DNA of 64,000 nt from the NCBI GenBank assembly GCA_902556425.1, contig CACDWG010000006.1, forward strand, positions 1 through 64,000. Reading direction: 5' to 3'. This DNA is from UBA4421 sp002704225 (GTDB lineage Bacteria > Pseudomonadota > Gammaproteobacteria > Pseudomonadales > Azotimanducaceae). The notes beneath the pieces are model-generated. The model was not told the DNA's origin, ran no database searches, and saw only the letters and a program-made list of their open reading frames with translations. Positions 9,580 to 17,732 of the stretch are shown here, one piece after another. The position numbers and the translations under genes were made by a program. Position 1 is the first letter of the stretch. The number at the start of each line of letters is the position of its first letter.

Positions 9580-10573
9580 CGTCGATCAGCTGGACGCTTC
9601 GCTGCAGCGATCGCTGCACGGGGTCTATTTGATCAGCGGCGAGGAAACGTTGCGGGTAAGTGAAGCCTGCGATGCGGTACTTCGCAAAGCCCGAGAGCAG
9701 GGTTTTACAGAGCGCTCCATTCATCATGTAGAAACCGGGTTTAAGTGGCATGACGTGGTAAACGATGCGGCCAGTATGTCGCTGTTTGCTGAACGCAAAG
9801 TATTGGATCTGCGCATTCCGCCGACTAAGTTCGACAAAGAGGCGAGTCAAATACTGCGCGACTGGGCGGACGGCAAAATTGGCAACCCGGAAACCTTGCT
9901 GTTGATCCGCACCGAGCGCCTGCAACCCAAGCAACGCAGCAGTGCTTGGTTTAAGGCTTTGGAATCCAAGGGTGCCGTGGTCCTGATCTGGCCTCTAGGC
10001 CCCCGGGAGTTGCCGTCCTGGCTGGATCAGCGGCTCAAATCTCGCGATCTGATCTTGGAGCGAGATGCGCTGGTCGCCCTTTGCGAACGGGTCGAAGGCA
10101 ATTTGCTGGCAGCGGCTCAGGAAGTAGAAAAACTCGCGTTGCAAAACCTGGCCCAGCCCATTACCCAAGAAGTGCTGCTGAGTTGTCTGGAAGACACCTC
10201 CCGTTTCAATAGTTTTGATTTGATTGATGCGGCGATGGCAGGTCAGGGCGAGCGGGTGAGTAAGATCATGGCCTCTCTGCGCGAGGACAAAGGCAGTCTC
10301 TTTGCGGTGCTGGGTGCCCTGACCAGTCAGCTGCGTCGGTTGGGCCAAACTCGCGGTCTACCGCCAGCCCGGGCGCGCACCATGGAAGCTTTTGCCCGAA
10401 GCGGTCCCTCTGCGAAGGCGCTGCTCGCGGAATGCGCCTTACTGGATCAGCAGGGCAAGGGGCAGCGCATTGGCGATGCGTGGCTCGGCTTGGAGCAACT
10501 GCTGTTGACCATGGCCCGACATTCCGGTCAGCGACCACCTTCCTACTATCAGCGCAAGCTCAAGGGCCGCTAA
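9569..10573 (+). CDS. holA: HolA, DNA polymerase III delta subunit
   Basis: Clamp-loader delta subunit that opens the beta clamp. The N-terminal AAA-like domain begins with the typical LHGVYLISGEETLRV segment and has no Walker A, as expected for delta. The C-terminal collar domain includes the FNSFDLIDAAMAGQGERV region. 334 residues fits the family (E. coli 343). The ATG start lies within the last codons of lptE, so translation is probably coupled. It is the last gene of this block and converges on the phosphatase gene. Confidence 0.94.
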   Translation: MPLNVDQLDASLQRSLHGVYLISGEETLRVSEACDAVLRKAREQGFTERSIHHVETGFKWHDVVNDAASMSLFAERKVLDLRIPPTKFDKEASQILRDWADGKIGNPETLLLIRTERLQPKQRSSAWFKALESKGAVVLIWPLGPRELPSWLDQRLKSRDLILERDALVALCERVEGNLLAAAQEVEKLALQNLAQPITQEVLLSCLEDTSRFNSFDLIDAAMAGQGERVSKIMASLREDKGSLFAVLGALTSQLRRLGQTRGLPPARARTMEAFARSGPSAKALLAECALLDQQGKGQRIGDAWLGLEQLLLTMARHSGQRPPSYYQRKLKGR

Positions 10574-10580
10574 CGACGAG

Positions 10581-11135
10581 TCAATTGATGTGGGTGTCCG
10601 CTACTCGGCCCAACTCGACCACCCGGAGCGTGCCACCGGCATTGTCTAGGGTCGTCACAGAGCAATTGTCCGGCCCGAAAATGCGCATACGGTCATCGTT
10701 CATGGCTGCTCCCACCGCTGCGTTAATGGCCACATAGTGGCTGAAAATAATGCAGTCGCTGTCGCAGCTCAGTAAAAAGTCCGCTAAGGCTTGTCGCCAT
10801 TGCTGCACCGACTCATCCAAGGCCGACCAATTACCCGCCATGGCCTCACTCAGCCATTGGGCTCTGGCCTGCAGATCTGAGGTGGGCGACGGGATTTCCG
10901 CGACCCGAGCTTCGATGCCGATCGGGGCATCCCAGCGGTCCGCCAGCACTTGCGCGGTTTCGTGTGCCCGAGCCAGCGGGCTGGAAAGCAATTTGGGGCG
11001 GGATGTGTGCTGGTCGTTGAGCATGTTAGCGACCGCTGCTGCCTGAGCGCGGCCCAGGTCGTCAAGGCCGGGATCTGGATGTGCCCCAAATCCTGCGGCT
11101 GCTTTTCCGTGTCTGACAAGTTGGACGATGGCCAT
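10581..11135 (-). CDS. Histidine phosphatase (SixA/phosphoglycerate-mutase-like)
   Basis: Single-domain histidine phosphatase superfamily member of 184 residues. The N-terminal RHG motif (QLVRHGKAA, catalytic His ~residue 9) and the second histidine in the FSHYVAINAAVG segment are both present. The substrate cannot be read from sequence; SixA-type phosphohistidine phosphatases and small-molecule phosphatases share this build. It converges on holA and is divergent from cobS, with about 67 bases between the two starts. Confidence 0.82.
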   Translation of the reverse strand: MAIVQLVRHGKAAAGFGAHPDPGLDDLGRAQAAAVANMLNDQHTSRPKLLSSPLARAHETAQVLADRWDAPIGIEARVAEIPSPTSDLQARAQWLSEAMAGNWSALDESVQQWRQALADFLLSCDSDCIIFSHYVAINAAVGAAMNDDRMRIFGPDNCSVTTLDNAGGTLRVVELGRVADTHIN

Positions 11136-11202
11136 CTTTATACTGCCCTTTTGTTATGGGTTCTCTACAATGTTGGTTTGGTAATTCGAAATAGGAAGAG
11201 TA

Positions 11203-12204
11203 GTGACGGATCACAAAGCTTCGGGAATAAACCCTCAGATGACTCCTGATACGCAAGTGAGTGTGCGCGAGGTGTTCGGTATTGATCAAGACTTGACGGT
11301 GCCGGCCTTTAGTGTCCCTTCGGAACATGTGCCCGAAGCGGATCCGGATTATCGATTTGACCGAGACACGACGTTGGCCATTTTGGCCGGTTTTGCTCAT
11401 AACCGTCGGGTCATGGTTCAGGGGTACCACGGCACCGGTAAATCCACCCATATTGAGCAGGTGGCCGCGCGTCTGAATTGGCCTTGTATACGCGTCAATT
11501 TGGACAGCCACATTTCGCGTATCGACCTGATCGGTAAGGACGCGATCGTCTTGCAGGATGGCAAGCAAATTACCGAGTTTCGGGAAGGCATCTTGCCGTG
11601 GGCACTGCAGAACCCTGTGGCCTTGGTGTTTGACGAATACGATGCCGGGCGCCCGGACGTCATGTTTGTGATTCAGCGGATTCTGGAAGTCGAAGGCAAG
11701 CTGACCCTGCTTGACCAAAATAAAGTGATTACCCCGCATTCGCATTTTCGGTTGTTCGCTACCACGAATACGGTGGGCTTGGGTGATACCACCGGGCTGT
11801 ATCACGGCACTCAGCAAATCAACCAAGGTCAGATGGACCGCTGGAGCATCGTCTCTACGTTGAATTACTTGGAGCACGAAGCCGAGAGCAACATTGTGTT
11901 GGGCAAGGTGCCGTCCTATCAAAGCGATGAAGGTAAACGCATCATTGCCAACATGGTAAGCGTGGCTGATCTTACCCGTAAGGGTTTCGTAAACGGCGAC
12001 GTATCTACTGTGATGTCGCCGCGGACGGTGCTGACCTGGGCGCAGAATGCCGAGATTTTTGGTGACGTGGCCTTCGCGTTCCGCGTCACATTCTTGAACA
12101 AGTGTGATGAGCTAGAGCGGGCGATTGTTGCCGAGTATTACCAACGCTGTATGGGTGAAGACTTAGGCGATGCCACCGCTGGCATTACGCTGAAGTCCGC
12201 ATAA
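11203..12204 (+). CDS. cobS: CobS-type AAA+ ATPase (cobaltochelatase subunit)
   Basis: MoxR-group AAA+ ATPase very close to CobS, the motor of the aerobic CobNST cobaltochelatase. Walker A is GYHGTGKST (~residue 74-82) and Walker B ALVFDEYDAG (~143-152); a sensor stretch FRLFATTNTVGLGD follows. The N-terminus SVREVFGIDQDLTVPAF is characteristic of CobS. 333 residues is normal. The start is GTG at 11203 behind an AGGAAGAG ribosome site. cobT begins 8 bases after it. CobN is not in the window, so chelation of cobalt is inherited from the family name; the pair may instead serve another metal-insertion or protein-remodelling role. Confidence 0.88.
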   Translation: MTDHKASGINPQMTPDTQVSVREVFGIDQDLTVPAFSVPSEHVPEADPDYRFDRDTTLAILAGFAHNRRVMVQGYHGTGKSTHIEQVAARLNWPCIRVNLDSHISRIDLIGKDAIVLQDGKQITEFREGILPWALQNPVALVFDEYDAGRPDVMFVIQRILEVEGKLTLLDQNKVITPHSHFRLFATTNTVGLGDTTGLYHGTQQINQGQMDRWSIVSTLNYLEHEAESNIVLGKVPSYQSDEGKRIIANMVSVADLTRKGFVNGDVSTVMSPRTVLTWAQNAEIFGDVAFAFRVTFLNKCDELERAIVAEYYQRCMGEDLGDATAGITLKSA

Positions 12205-12212
12205 CACCGGCT

Positions 12213-14024
12213 ATGTCAGATGCGGAGAATCCCCTAGACCCGTTCAAGCGTGCGACCACGGCAACTATCCGGGCGATCGCCGGGGACGACGAACTGGATG
12301 TGACCTTTGGCGCGGGCCCGCCGGTGGTTCGTGGCGGGACACTGCGTCTGCCGTTGCCGTCTGTGGGCGCAGACCAGGGCGAAATCGATGCTGTGCGCGG
12401 CGTTGGTGACGAATTTGCCCTGCGTTTTAAGCATCACAACCCGCGATTGCATTCGTTGTACAGCCCAGACGGCGGTCCAGCACAGGAAATGTTTGAGTGG
12501 ATTGAGTCTGCCCGTATCGCCTCCCTTGGGGCTATGCGCATGAAGGGCGTTGCTCAAAACCTTGATGCGCACCTTGAGGTGCAATGTAAACAGGCGGCCT
12601 TTGACACCATTACCGCCGAGTCTGACGCGCCGCTGTCGGTGGCTGTCGGCCTGCTGGTCCGACAACAGCTCACAGGGCGAGAACTTCCGCCCAGTGCAGA
12701 GCATGTGGTTCAGTACTGGCGCGAGCATGTGATGGAAAATGCGGGCGAGCATATTGAAGCCCTGCGTGATCATGTGGCGGATCAGGATACCTTTGCCAGC
12801 CTGTGTCGGAACATCATTGCGGATCTGGGATTGCCCATTGATCTGACGGATCCCAACGAGGGTGAAAATAATTCGGAAGACATGGACACCATGGATCAGT
12901 CGGAAGAGGCGGATTCTGAATTCAGCCCTGAAGACGTGGTGTTGGACGAAGATTCTGCGGGCGAGGAGAACAGCGACGGCGACGCCACGACGGTTGAAAT
13001 GGACGCCCATGCGGATATGGATGAGGCGGCATCAGAGTCTGATCCTGACGAAGCCCCCATGCCCATGCCCGACGATGCGGGCCGCATTCCGGTAGACAAT
13101 AACTATCAGGCCTATACCGAGCGGTTTGACGAGATCATCAAGGCAGAGGAACTGTGTGATCCGGACGAACTGATGCGCCTGCGTCAATTGCTCGATCAAC
13201 AGTTGGTTTCCTTGCAGCATGCGACGTCTAAGCTCGCCAATCGCCTGCAGCGCCGCCTAATGGCCAAGCAGAATCGCACGTGGGAATTCGATCTAGAGGA
13301 AGGCATTTTGGATGCGGCGCGATTGACTCAGGTCGTGGTGGATCCGATGAACCCACTGGCCTACAAACAAGAAAAAGAAACCAAGTTTCGCGATACGGTC
13401 GTTACTCTACTCATCGACAGTTCGGGCTCGATGCGTGGACGTTCGATTACCATCGCTGCGATGTGTGCAGACATCATGGGCCGTACCTTGGAACGATGCT
13501 CGGTGCGGGTGGAAATCTTGGGCTTTACCACTCGGGCTTGGCGCGGTGGTGAATCACGAGAAGCCTGGATCAACGATAACAAGCCGACGAACCCGGGACG
13601 CCTCAATGACCTGCGGCATATTGTGTACAAAAGTGCCGATGACTCTTGGTCGCGCTCGCGTCGGAATCTGGGTTTGATGATGCGCGAAGAACTGCTAAAG
13701 GAAAATATCGACGGTGAGGCTCTGATTTGGGCGCACAATCGAGTCGTTACCCGGCCGGAACAGCGCAAGGTGATGATGGTGATTTCGGACGGGCTGCCTG
13801 TCGATAACTCCACCTTGTTGGTGAATCCCAGCAATTTTCTTGAGCAACATCTCAAGTATGCGATCAGCATGATTGAGGATCACTCGCCGGTCGAGTTGGT
13901 GGCCATTGGTATCGGGCACGATGTAACGCATCACTACAAACGCGCAGTCACCATTACCGATGCGGAACAGCTCGGTGGCGCGATGACCGACCAGTTGGCT
14001 GAGCTGTTTGACGTCAAAGGCTAG
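12213..14024 (+). CDS. cobT: CobT-type VWA protein (cobaltochelatase subunit)
   Basis: Partner of CobS: a 603-residue protein with an N-terminal CobT domain, a very acidic linker (about residues 215-295, rich in Asp/Glu with SEEADSEF and DEAPMPMPDD) and a C-terminal von Willebrand A domain. The MIDAS motif DSSGSMRG (~residue 403-410) is intact, and the downstream VMMVISDGLP strand supports a functional metal site. The order cobS-cobT with 8-base spacing matches known cobaltochelatase operons. As with CobS, no CobN is seen here. A 7-bp hairpin follows the stop. Confidence 0.87.
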   Translation: MSDAENPLDPFKRATTATIRAIAGDDELDVTFGAGPPVVRGGTLRLPLPSVGADQGEIDAVRGVGDEFALRFKHHNPRLHSLYSPDGGPAQEMFEWIESARIASLGAMRMKGVAQNLDAHLEVQCKQAAFDTITAESDAPLSVAVGLLVRQQLTGRELPPSAEHVVQYWREHVMENAGEHIEALRDHVADQDTFASLCRNIIADLGLPIDLTDPNEGENNSEDMDTMDQSEEADSEFSPEDVVLDEDSAGEENSDGDATTVEMDAHADMDEAASESDPDEAPMPMPDDAGRIPVDNNYQAYTERFDEIIKAEELCDPDELMRLRQLLDQQLVSLQHATSKLANRLQRRLMAKQNRTWEFDLEEGILDAARLTQVVVDPMNPLAYKQEKETKFRDTVVTLLIDSSGSMRGRSITIAAMCADIMGRTLERCSVRVEILGFTTRAWRGGESREAWINDNKPTNPGRLNDLRHIVYKSADDSWSRSRRNLGLMMREELLKENIDGEALIWAHNRVVTRPEQRKVMMVISDGLPVDNSTLLVNPSNFLEQHLKYAISMIEDHSPVELVAIGIGHDVTHHYKRAVTITDAEQLGGAMTDQLAELFDVKG

Positions 14025-14047
14025 CCTCGGCGCAAAACGACCGAGGC
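14024..14047. terminator. Hairpin between cobT and the ABM-domain gene
   Basis: GCCTCGG (14024-14030) pairs perfectly with CCGAGGC (14041-14047) over a 10-base A-rich loop. It starts immediately at the cobT stop and lies between two convergent genes, which suits a bidirectional terminator. It lacks a U-run on either side, so the call is tentative. Confidence 0.4.
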
Positions 14048-14062
14048 CAGCAAGCGCAGGGT

Positions 14063-14347
14063 TTAGCCCACCACATCCATACGAATGATTTCTGGCGCGC
14101 CGCCCATCAGCCCCTTAAAGCCTGCGCCCGCTGCTTTGAAATGCTCAGATGCGCCGTGTGCGGCCATGGCGTCCGCGTCTTCGTACAGTTCCATTACGGT
14201 GTAGCCGCCGTCGGCATCTTTGCACAACTTATATAAGTGGCAGCCGGGTTCATTGGCATTGACCTTAGCAGCTAGGTCCAGCATGACGGCCTCAAATTCC
14301 TCTTCTTTCCCCGCGACAACATTCAACTTTGCAATGACTGCAAGCAT
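14063..14347 (-). CDS. Antibiotic biosynthesis monooxygenase (ABM) fold protein
   Basis: Small 94-residue ferredoxin-like ABM-domain protein (MLAVIAKLNVVAGKEEEFEAV), of the group that includes quinol monooxygenase YgiN and many uncharacterised dimers. Typical features are the GCHLYKLCKD strand, ELYEDADAMAAHGASEHF and a C-terminal beta strand. The ATG at 14347 is preferred because AGAGGAGAGGG lies just upstream; the open frame to 14461 has no family sequence. It converges on cobT and is divergent from the Nudix gene. The substrate is unknown. Confidence 0.8.
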   Translation of the reverse strand: MLAVIAKLNVVAGKEEEFEAVMLDLAAKVNANEPGCHLYKLCKDADGGYTVMELYEDADAMAAHGASEHFKAAGAGFKGLMGGAPEIIRMDVVG

Positions 14348-14455
14348 GTCCCTCTCCTCTGTGATGATGAAATCGTGATGTGCAATAGGCCACAACCCGA
14401 ACATATGCTGTCGACATGCGCTAAGGTTTCGGCTCAAACGAGAATAAGGAATCTG

Positions 14456-14998
14456 ATGCACCGACGCAATCTGCTAGAGGCACTGACCCGCTATGCCCAA
14501 CGTCACCCGGACGAACAACCTACCGTAGACCGCTTTAGTCGACTTTTGGAAGGCCATCCAAACTGTTTTGAACGGGATTGTTGGGCAGGTCATATTACTG
14601 GGTCTGCCTGGCTCCTAGACCCCAGCCAGAGCAAGTTACTGCTGACCCATCATCGTAAGCTCAACATGTGGCTGCAGCTCGGTGGTCACAGTGATGGAGA
14701 CCCAGACACCGCGGCGGTGGCCAAGCGTGAAGCAGAAGAAGAGTCCGGCCTCCCCGTGACCCTTGTCAGCCCTGAAATTTTTGATATCGATGTGCATGCC
14801 ATTCCGGCCCGTAAGGAAGACCCACAGCACGAGCACTTTGACGTGCGCTTTCAGTTATTGGCCCAGCGAGAGGATTTTGTGGTCAGCGCAGAGTCGATTG
14901 ATCTGGCCTGGGTGCCGTTGAACGCGTTGCAACAGTACACCGATGAAGAGTCGATCTTGCGCATGCAGCGTAAATGGAGGCTCCAGCAAAGTCCCTGA
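14456..14998 (+). CDS. Nudix hydrolase
   Basis: 180-residue Nudix-fold hydrolase. The core helix REAEEESGL matches the REUxEExGU part of the Nudix box, preceded by GGHSDGDPD. The first glutamate of the classical box is replaced by proline, a form I recall from one Nudix subgroup. It probably cleaves a nucleoside-diphosphate-linked compound; the substrate is not deducible. The ATG at 14456 is chosen because AATAAGGA precedes it and the family aligns from there. No close operon partner. Confidence 0.82.
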   Translation: MHRRNLLEALTRYAQRHPDEQPTVDRFSRLLEGHPNCFERDCWAGHITGSAWLLDPSQSKLLLTHHRKLNMWLQLGGHSDGDPDTAAVAKREAEEESGLPVTLVSPEIFDIDVHAIPARKEDPQHEHFDVRFQLLAQREDFVVSAESIDLAWVPLNALQQYTDEESILRMQRKWRLQQSP

Positions 14999-14999
14999 T

Positions 15000-15280
15000 T
15001 AGACCAAATCAGTCATCTGTGTTTCACAAATCTAGACCAATTATGTCTTGTGACTGGGGGCGGCATCCCCTAGGCTAGCGGTTCTCGCCCGATTTTACCT
15101 TTTGGTTTTCTCGGTTTGTTTTGAATGTCAGCGTTGTTAGTGCACGCGGGGATACGAAACTCACTTAGGCCAAAAGATTGGATAGGAAAACTTCGGTTCT
15201 CCTGCTTCTAGGTTTGATTGGTCGAATTCTCCTCAGAGAGAAAAACTCAGCGCTTATCAACCAAGGAGCTAAAGAAAGCT
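15000..15280 (+). promoter_or_regulatory. Long leader upstream of the RRM-protein gene
   Basis: About 280 bases separate the Nudix stop from the RRM start. There is a possible weak -35/-10 pair TTGTGA and TAGGCT with 17 bases between, at 15050-15079. The rest is a T-rich stretch and an AAGGAG ribosome site about 12 bases before the GTG start. Long structured leaders are known for cold-induced RNA-binding protein genes, but nothing here proves that. Confidence 0.3.
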
Positions 15281-15556
15281 GTGAAAAAACTATATGTAGG
15301 TAACCTCGCATGGGCGGTCACCGATGAAGATCTGCAGTCATTGTTCGGTGAACATGGCGGCATCGCGTCTGCATCTGTTATTACAGATCGCGAAACAGGA
15401 CGTTCAAGAGGATTTGGATTTGTCGAAATGGAAGACGGTGCCGAAGCAGCGATTGAAGCGCTGAACGGTATGGATTTCAAAGGTCGTGCACTTCGCGTAA
15501 ACGAAGCGCAAAGCAAGCAGCGCCCTGGTGGCGGTGGCGGCGGTCGACGCTTCTAA
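15281..15556 (+). CDS. Small RRM-domain RNA-binding protein
   Basis: Single RNA recognition motif of the type found in bacterial glycine-rich RNA-binding proteins. RNP2 is LYVGNL (residues 4-9) and RNP1 is RSRGFGFVEM (~residues 43-52), followed by a short glycine-rich tail ending in GGGGGRRF. The start chosen is GTG at 15281, directly before KKLYVGNL; the frame is open back to 15218 but that part has no family similarity. At 91 residues it is typical. It has its own strong terminator and is probably monocistronic. Likely an RNA chaperone or a stress-response protein. Confidence 0.88.
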   Translation: MKKLYVGNLAWAVTDEDLQSLFGEHGGIASASVITDRETGRSRGFGFVEMEDGAEAAIEALNGMDFKGRALRVNEAQSKQRPGGGGGGRRF

Positions 15557-15619
15557 GACGATGAGTTAATCGCAAATAAGCGGGCCGAGGGAATTCGTTC
15601 CCAGAGGTATCGCTGCTTT

Positions 15620-15655
15620 AAAACCCTGACGCATCAGCTTCAGGGTTTTTTTTGT
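15620..15655 (+). terminator. Rho-independent terminator after the RRM gene
   Basis: AAAACCCTGA (15620-15629) pairs with TCAGGGTTTT (15640-15649) over a 10-base loop and runs into TTTTTTTGTTTTT. It is the clearest intrinsic terminator in the window. Because the left arm starts with an A-run, it may also act on the oppF transcript coming from the other side. Confidence 0.9.
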
Positions 15656-15672
15656 TTTTAAAAAGTGGATGC

Positions 15673-16650
15673 TCAGTCGTAGAGGTGGCAGGCAACCAGT
15701 CGTGGTGCCTGTGCGGTCTGCGGCTGTAGCGAGATGGGTTTAAGCTCGGGGGTGACGCTGCTGCAATGCGCCATGGCCTTGGGGCACCGGTTGGCAAAGC
15801 GACAACCCGCCGGCACGTTGACCGGAGAAGGAATTTCACCTTGGATGGTGGTGGATGGCCGTTGGCGTTCGTGTGCCGGGTCGGCTTCCGGATTAGAGGC
15901 AATCAGCGTTTCGGTGTAGGGGTGCTTGGGCGCGAAAAACACCTCCGACGACGAGCCCACTTCTACCAAGCTTCCCAGATACATAACCGCCATTCGGTCA
16001 CTGATGTACCGGACCATGGAGAGATCGTGGGCGATAAACAACAGGGTGAGGCCAAGGTCTCGCGTCAGCTCGCCCAATAGATTCACGACTTGAGCCTGCA
16101 CCGAGACATCCAGCGCAGAGATAGGCTCGTCGCAGACCACAAACTCGGGCTGTAAAATCAACGCTCTGGCGATACCGATGCGTTGTCGTTGCCCGCCGGA
16201 GAACTCGTGGGGGTAGCGCGAACGGTGATCGGGGCTCAAGCCCACCAGGGATAGCCAGTGTGAGACACGCTCTTGTACGTCGCTGGTGCTGAGTTCCGGC
16301 TGCAGGCGCAGGCCCTCTGCAACAATTTCACCAACAGTCATGCGGGGATTCAACGACGAATATGGGTCCTGAAAAATCATCTGCATTTTCGGCGCCATGG
16401 ACCGAAAGTCCTTGGCCTGATAGCGCTGGGGTAGCTGCTGGCCGGCAAAGGAAACGCTGCCGCTGGTTTTGTCGTGGAGGCCTAGCAGGGTTTTGCCTAG
16501 GGTAGATTTGCCAGAGCCGCTTTCGCCAACCAATCCCACGATTTCTCGGGGGTTTATCGAAAAGCTGACGTCGTCTACCGCGTGCACGCGTTGATTCGCG
16601 CCAATGTCGAAGTATTTGACGAGGTGATTAATTTCGACCAAGGGTTTCAT
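15673..16650 (-). CDS. oppF: OppF-type peptide ABC transporter ATP-binding protein
   Basis: Second ATPase of the oligopeptide importer. Walker A GESGSGKST, signature SGGQRQRIGIARAL, Walker B FVVCDEPISALDVS and H-loop LLFIAHDL are all present. The C-terminal oligopeptide/dipeptide domain holds the Cys-rich CRFANRCPKAMAHC motif. The ATG at 16650 overlaps the oppD stop (ATGA); a longer open frame upstream lies inside oppD and is not coding. 325 residues is normal. It is the last gene of the oppABCDF operon. Confidence 0.94.
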   Translation of the reverse strand: MKPLVEINHLVKYFDIGANQRVHAVDDVSFSINPREIVGLVGESGSGKSTLGKTLLGLHDKTSGSVSFAGQQLPQRYQAKDFRSMAPKMQMIFQDPYSSLNPRMTVGEIVAEGLRLQPELSTSDVQERVSHWLSLVGLSPDHRSRYPHEFSGGQRQRIGIARALILQPEFVVCDEPISALDVSVQAQVVNLLGELTRDLGLTLLFIAHDLSMVRYISDRMAVMYLGSLVEVGSSSEVFFAPKHPYTETLIASNPEADPAHERQRPSTTIQGEIPSPVNVPAGCRFANRCPKAMAHCSSVTPELKPISLQPQTAQAPRLVACHLYD

Positions 16651-17684
16651 TTGCTGATCCCTGTACTGCTTGTGAGGCCAACAGGTAGCGCTCCGGCCTG
16701 CTCGTGGTGCAGCCAACACTGTGTGTGGTGCCCAGTACCAAGCGCCTCTACCGGCGGCGTTCGCTCTGCGCATACGCGCATGGCATAGGGGCAACGCGGG
16801 TGATAAGCGCAGCCCTTGGGCGGATTAAATAAATCCGGCGGCGATCCATCAATGGCCACCAGAGTTTGTTCATCCTCGTCCGTACTGACCTGCCTGTTCG
16901 ACGGCATCGCCAGACGCAGGCCTTGGGTATATGGGTGACCGGAACGATAAAAGATGTCGTCCACGCTGCCCTTTTCCACCACTTCGCCGGCGTACATCAC
17001 CAGCACATCATCAGCCATGCGTGCCACCACGCCCAAATCGTGGGTAATCAGAATGATGGCCATACCGGTTTCTTTCTGCAGATCACCCAACAGATCAAGG
17101 ATCTGGGCCTGAATGGTTACGTCTAAAGCGGTGGTGGGTTCGTCGGCGATTAAAATGGCGGGTTCACAAGCGATGGCCATGGCGATCATGGCCCGCTGCA
17201 GCATGCCGCCGGAAAATTCGAAAGGATATTGCTTCGCCCGTTTAGCGGCTTCCGGAATTTTGCTCATGTCCAACAGTTCTATGGCCCGATTGAAGGCCTG
17301 GGTTTTGCTGTAGCCCCGATGCACTTCCAAGGTTTCGGCGATTTGGCTGCCAATGTTCATGGTGGGGTTTAGCGACGTCATCGGGTCTTGAAAAATCATG
17401 CTGATTTCTCGGCCTCGAATGTCGTCACCGTCGATGAATTTAGAGGCGAGAATGTCCTTGCCCCTGAGTGTCGCGCTGCCCTGATGAATGCGGCCCGGAG
17501 GCATGGGGATCAGTCCCATCAGGCTTTGTACGGTCACGGATTTTCCGCAGCCGGATTCACCGACGATGGCGAGAGTTTGCCCCCCCTGCACGTCAAAACT
17601 GACGCCTCGCACAGCTTGAACGACACCGCCGTAGGTTTGGAAGTCCACGTGCAGATTGTCGACCTGAAGTAAGGGCTCAGACAT
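16647..17684 (-). CDS. oppD: OppD-type peptide ABC transporter ATP-binding protein
   Basis: First ATPase of the importer. Walker A GESGCGKSVT, Q-loop MIFQDPMTSLNP, signature FSGGMLQRAMIAMAI, Walker B AILIADEPTTALDVT and the C-terminal CAYHPRCPYAMRVC motif (four cysteines with the following segment) are visible. 345 residues is standard. The start lies 48 bases after the oppC stop and its stop overlaps oppF. It pairs with OppF to power peptide uptake through OppB/OppC. Confidence 0.94.
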   Translation of the reverse strand: MSEPLLQVDNLHVDFQTYGGVVQAVRGVSFDVQGGQTLAIVGESGCGKSVTVQSLMGLIPMPPGRIHQGSATLRGKDILASKFIDGDDIRGREISMIFQDPMTSLNPTMNIGSQIAETLEVHRGYSKTQAFNRAIELLDMSKIPEAAKRAKQYPFEFSGGMLQRAMIAMAIACEPAILIADEPTTALDVTIQAQILDLLGDLQKETGMAIILITHDLGVVARMADDVLVMYAGEVVEKGSVDDIFYRSGHPYTQGLRLAMPSNRQVSTDEDEQTLVAIDGSPPDLFNPPKGCAYHPRCPYAMRVCAERTPPVEALGTGHHTQCWLHHEQAGALPVGLTSSTGISK

Positions 17685-17732
17685 GAGTGCGTCTCGGGTT
17701 TGTTCCTAGGGTATGGGGCGGGTGCATGATGA

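Noticed and set aside
11062..11922. Long minus-strand open frame of 286 codons opposite cobS
   Set aside because: It lies wholly across cobS and the divergent promoter, has no ribosome site and no family resemblance. It is an antisense shadow of a strongly coding gene.
12234..13010. Minus-strand open frame of 258 codons opposite cobT
   Set aside because: Antisense to cobT; Arg/His/Val-rich composition typical of shadow frames and no recognisable domain.
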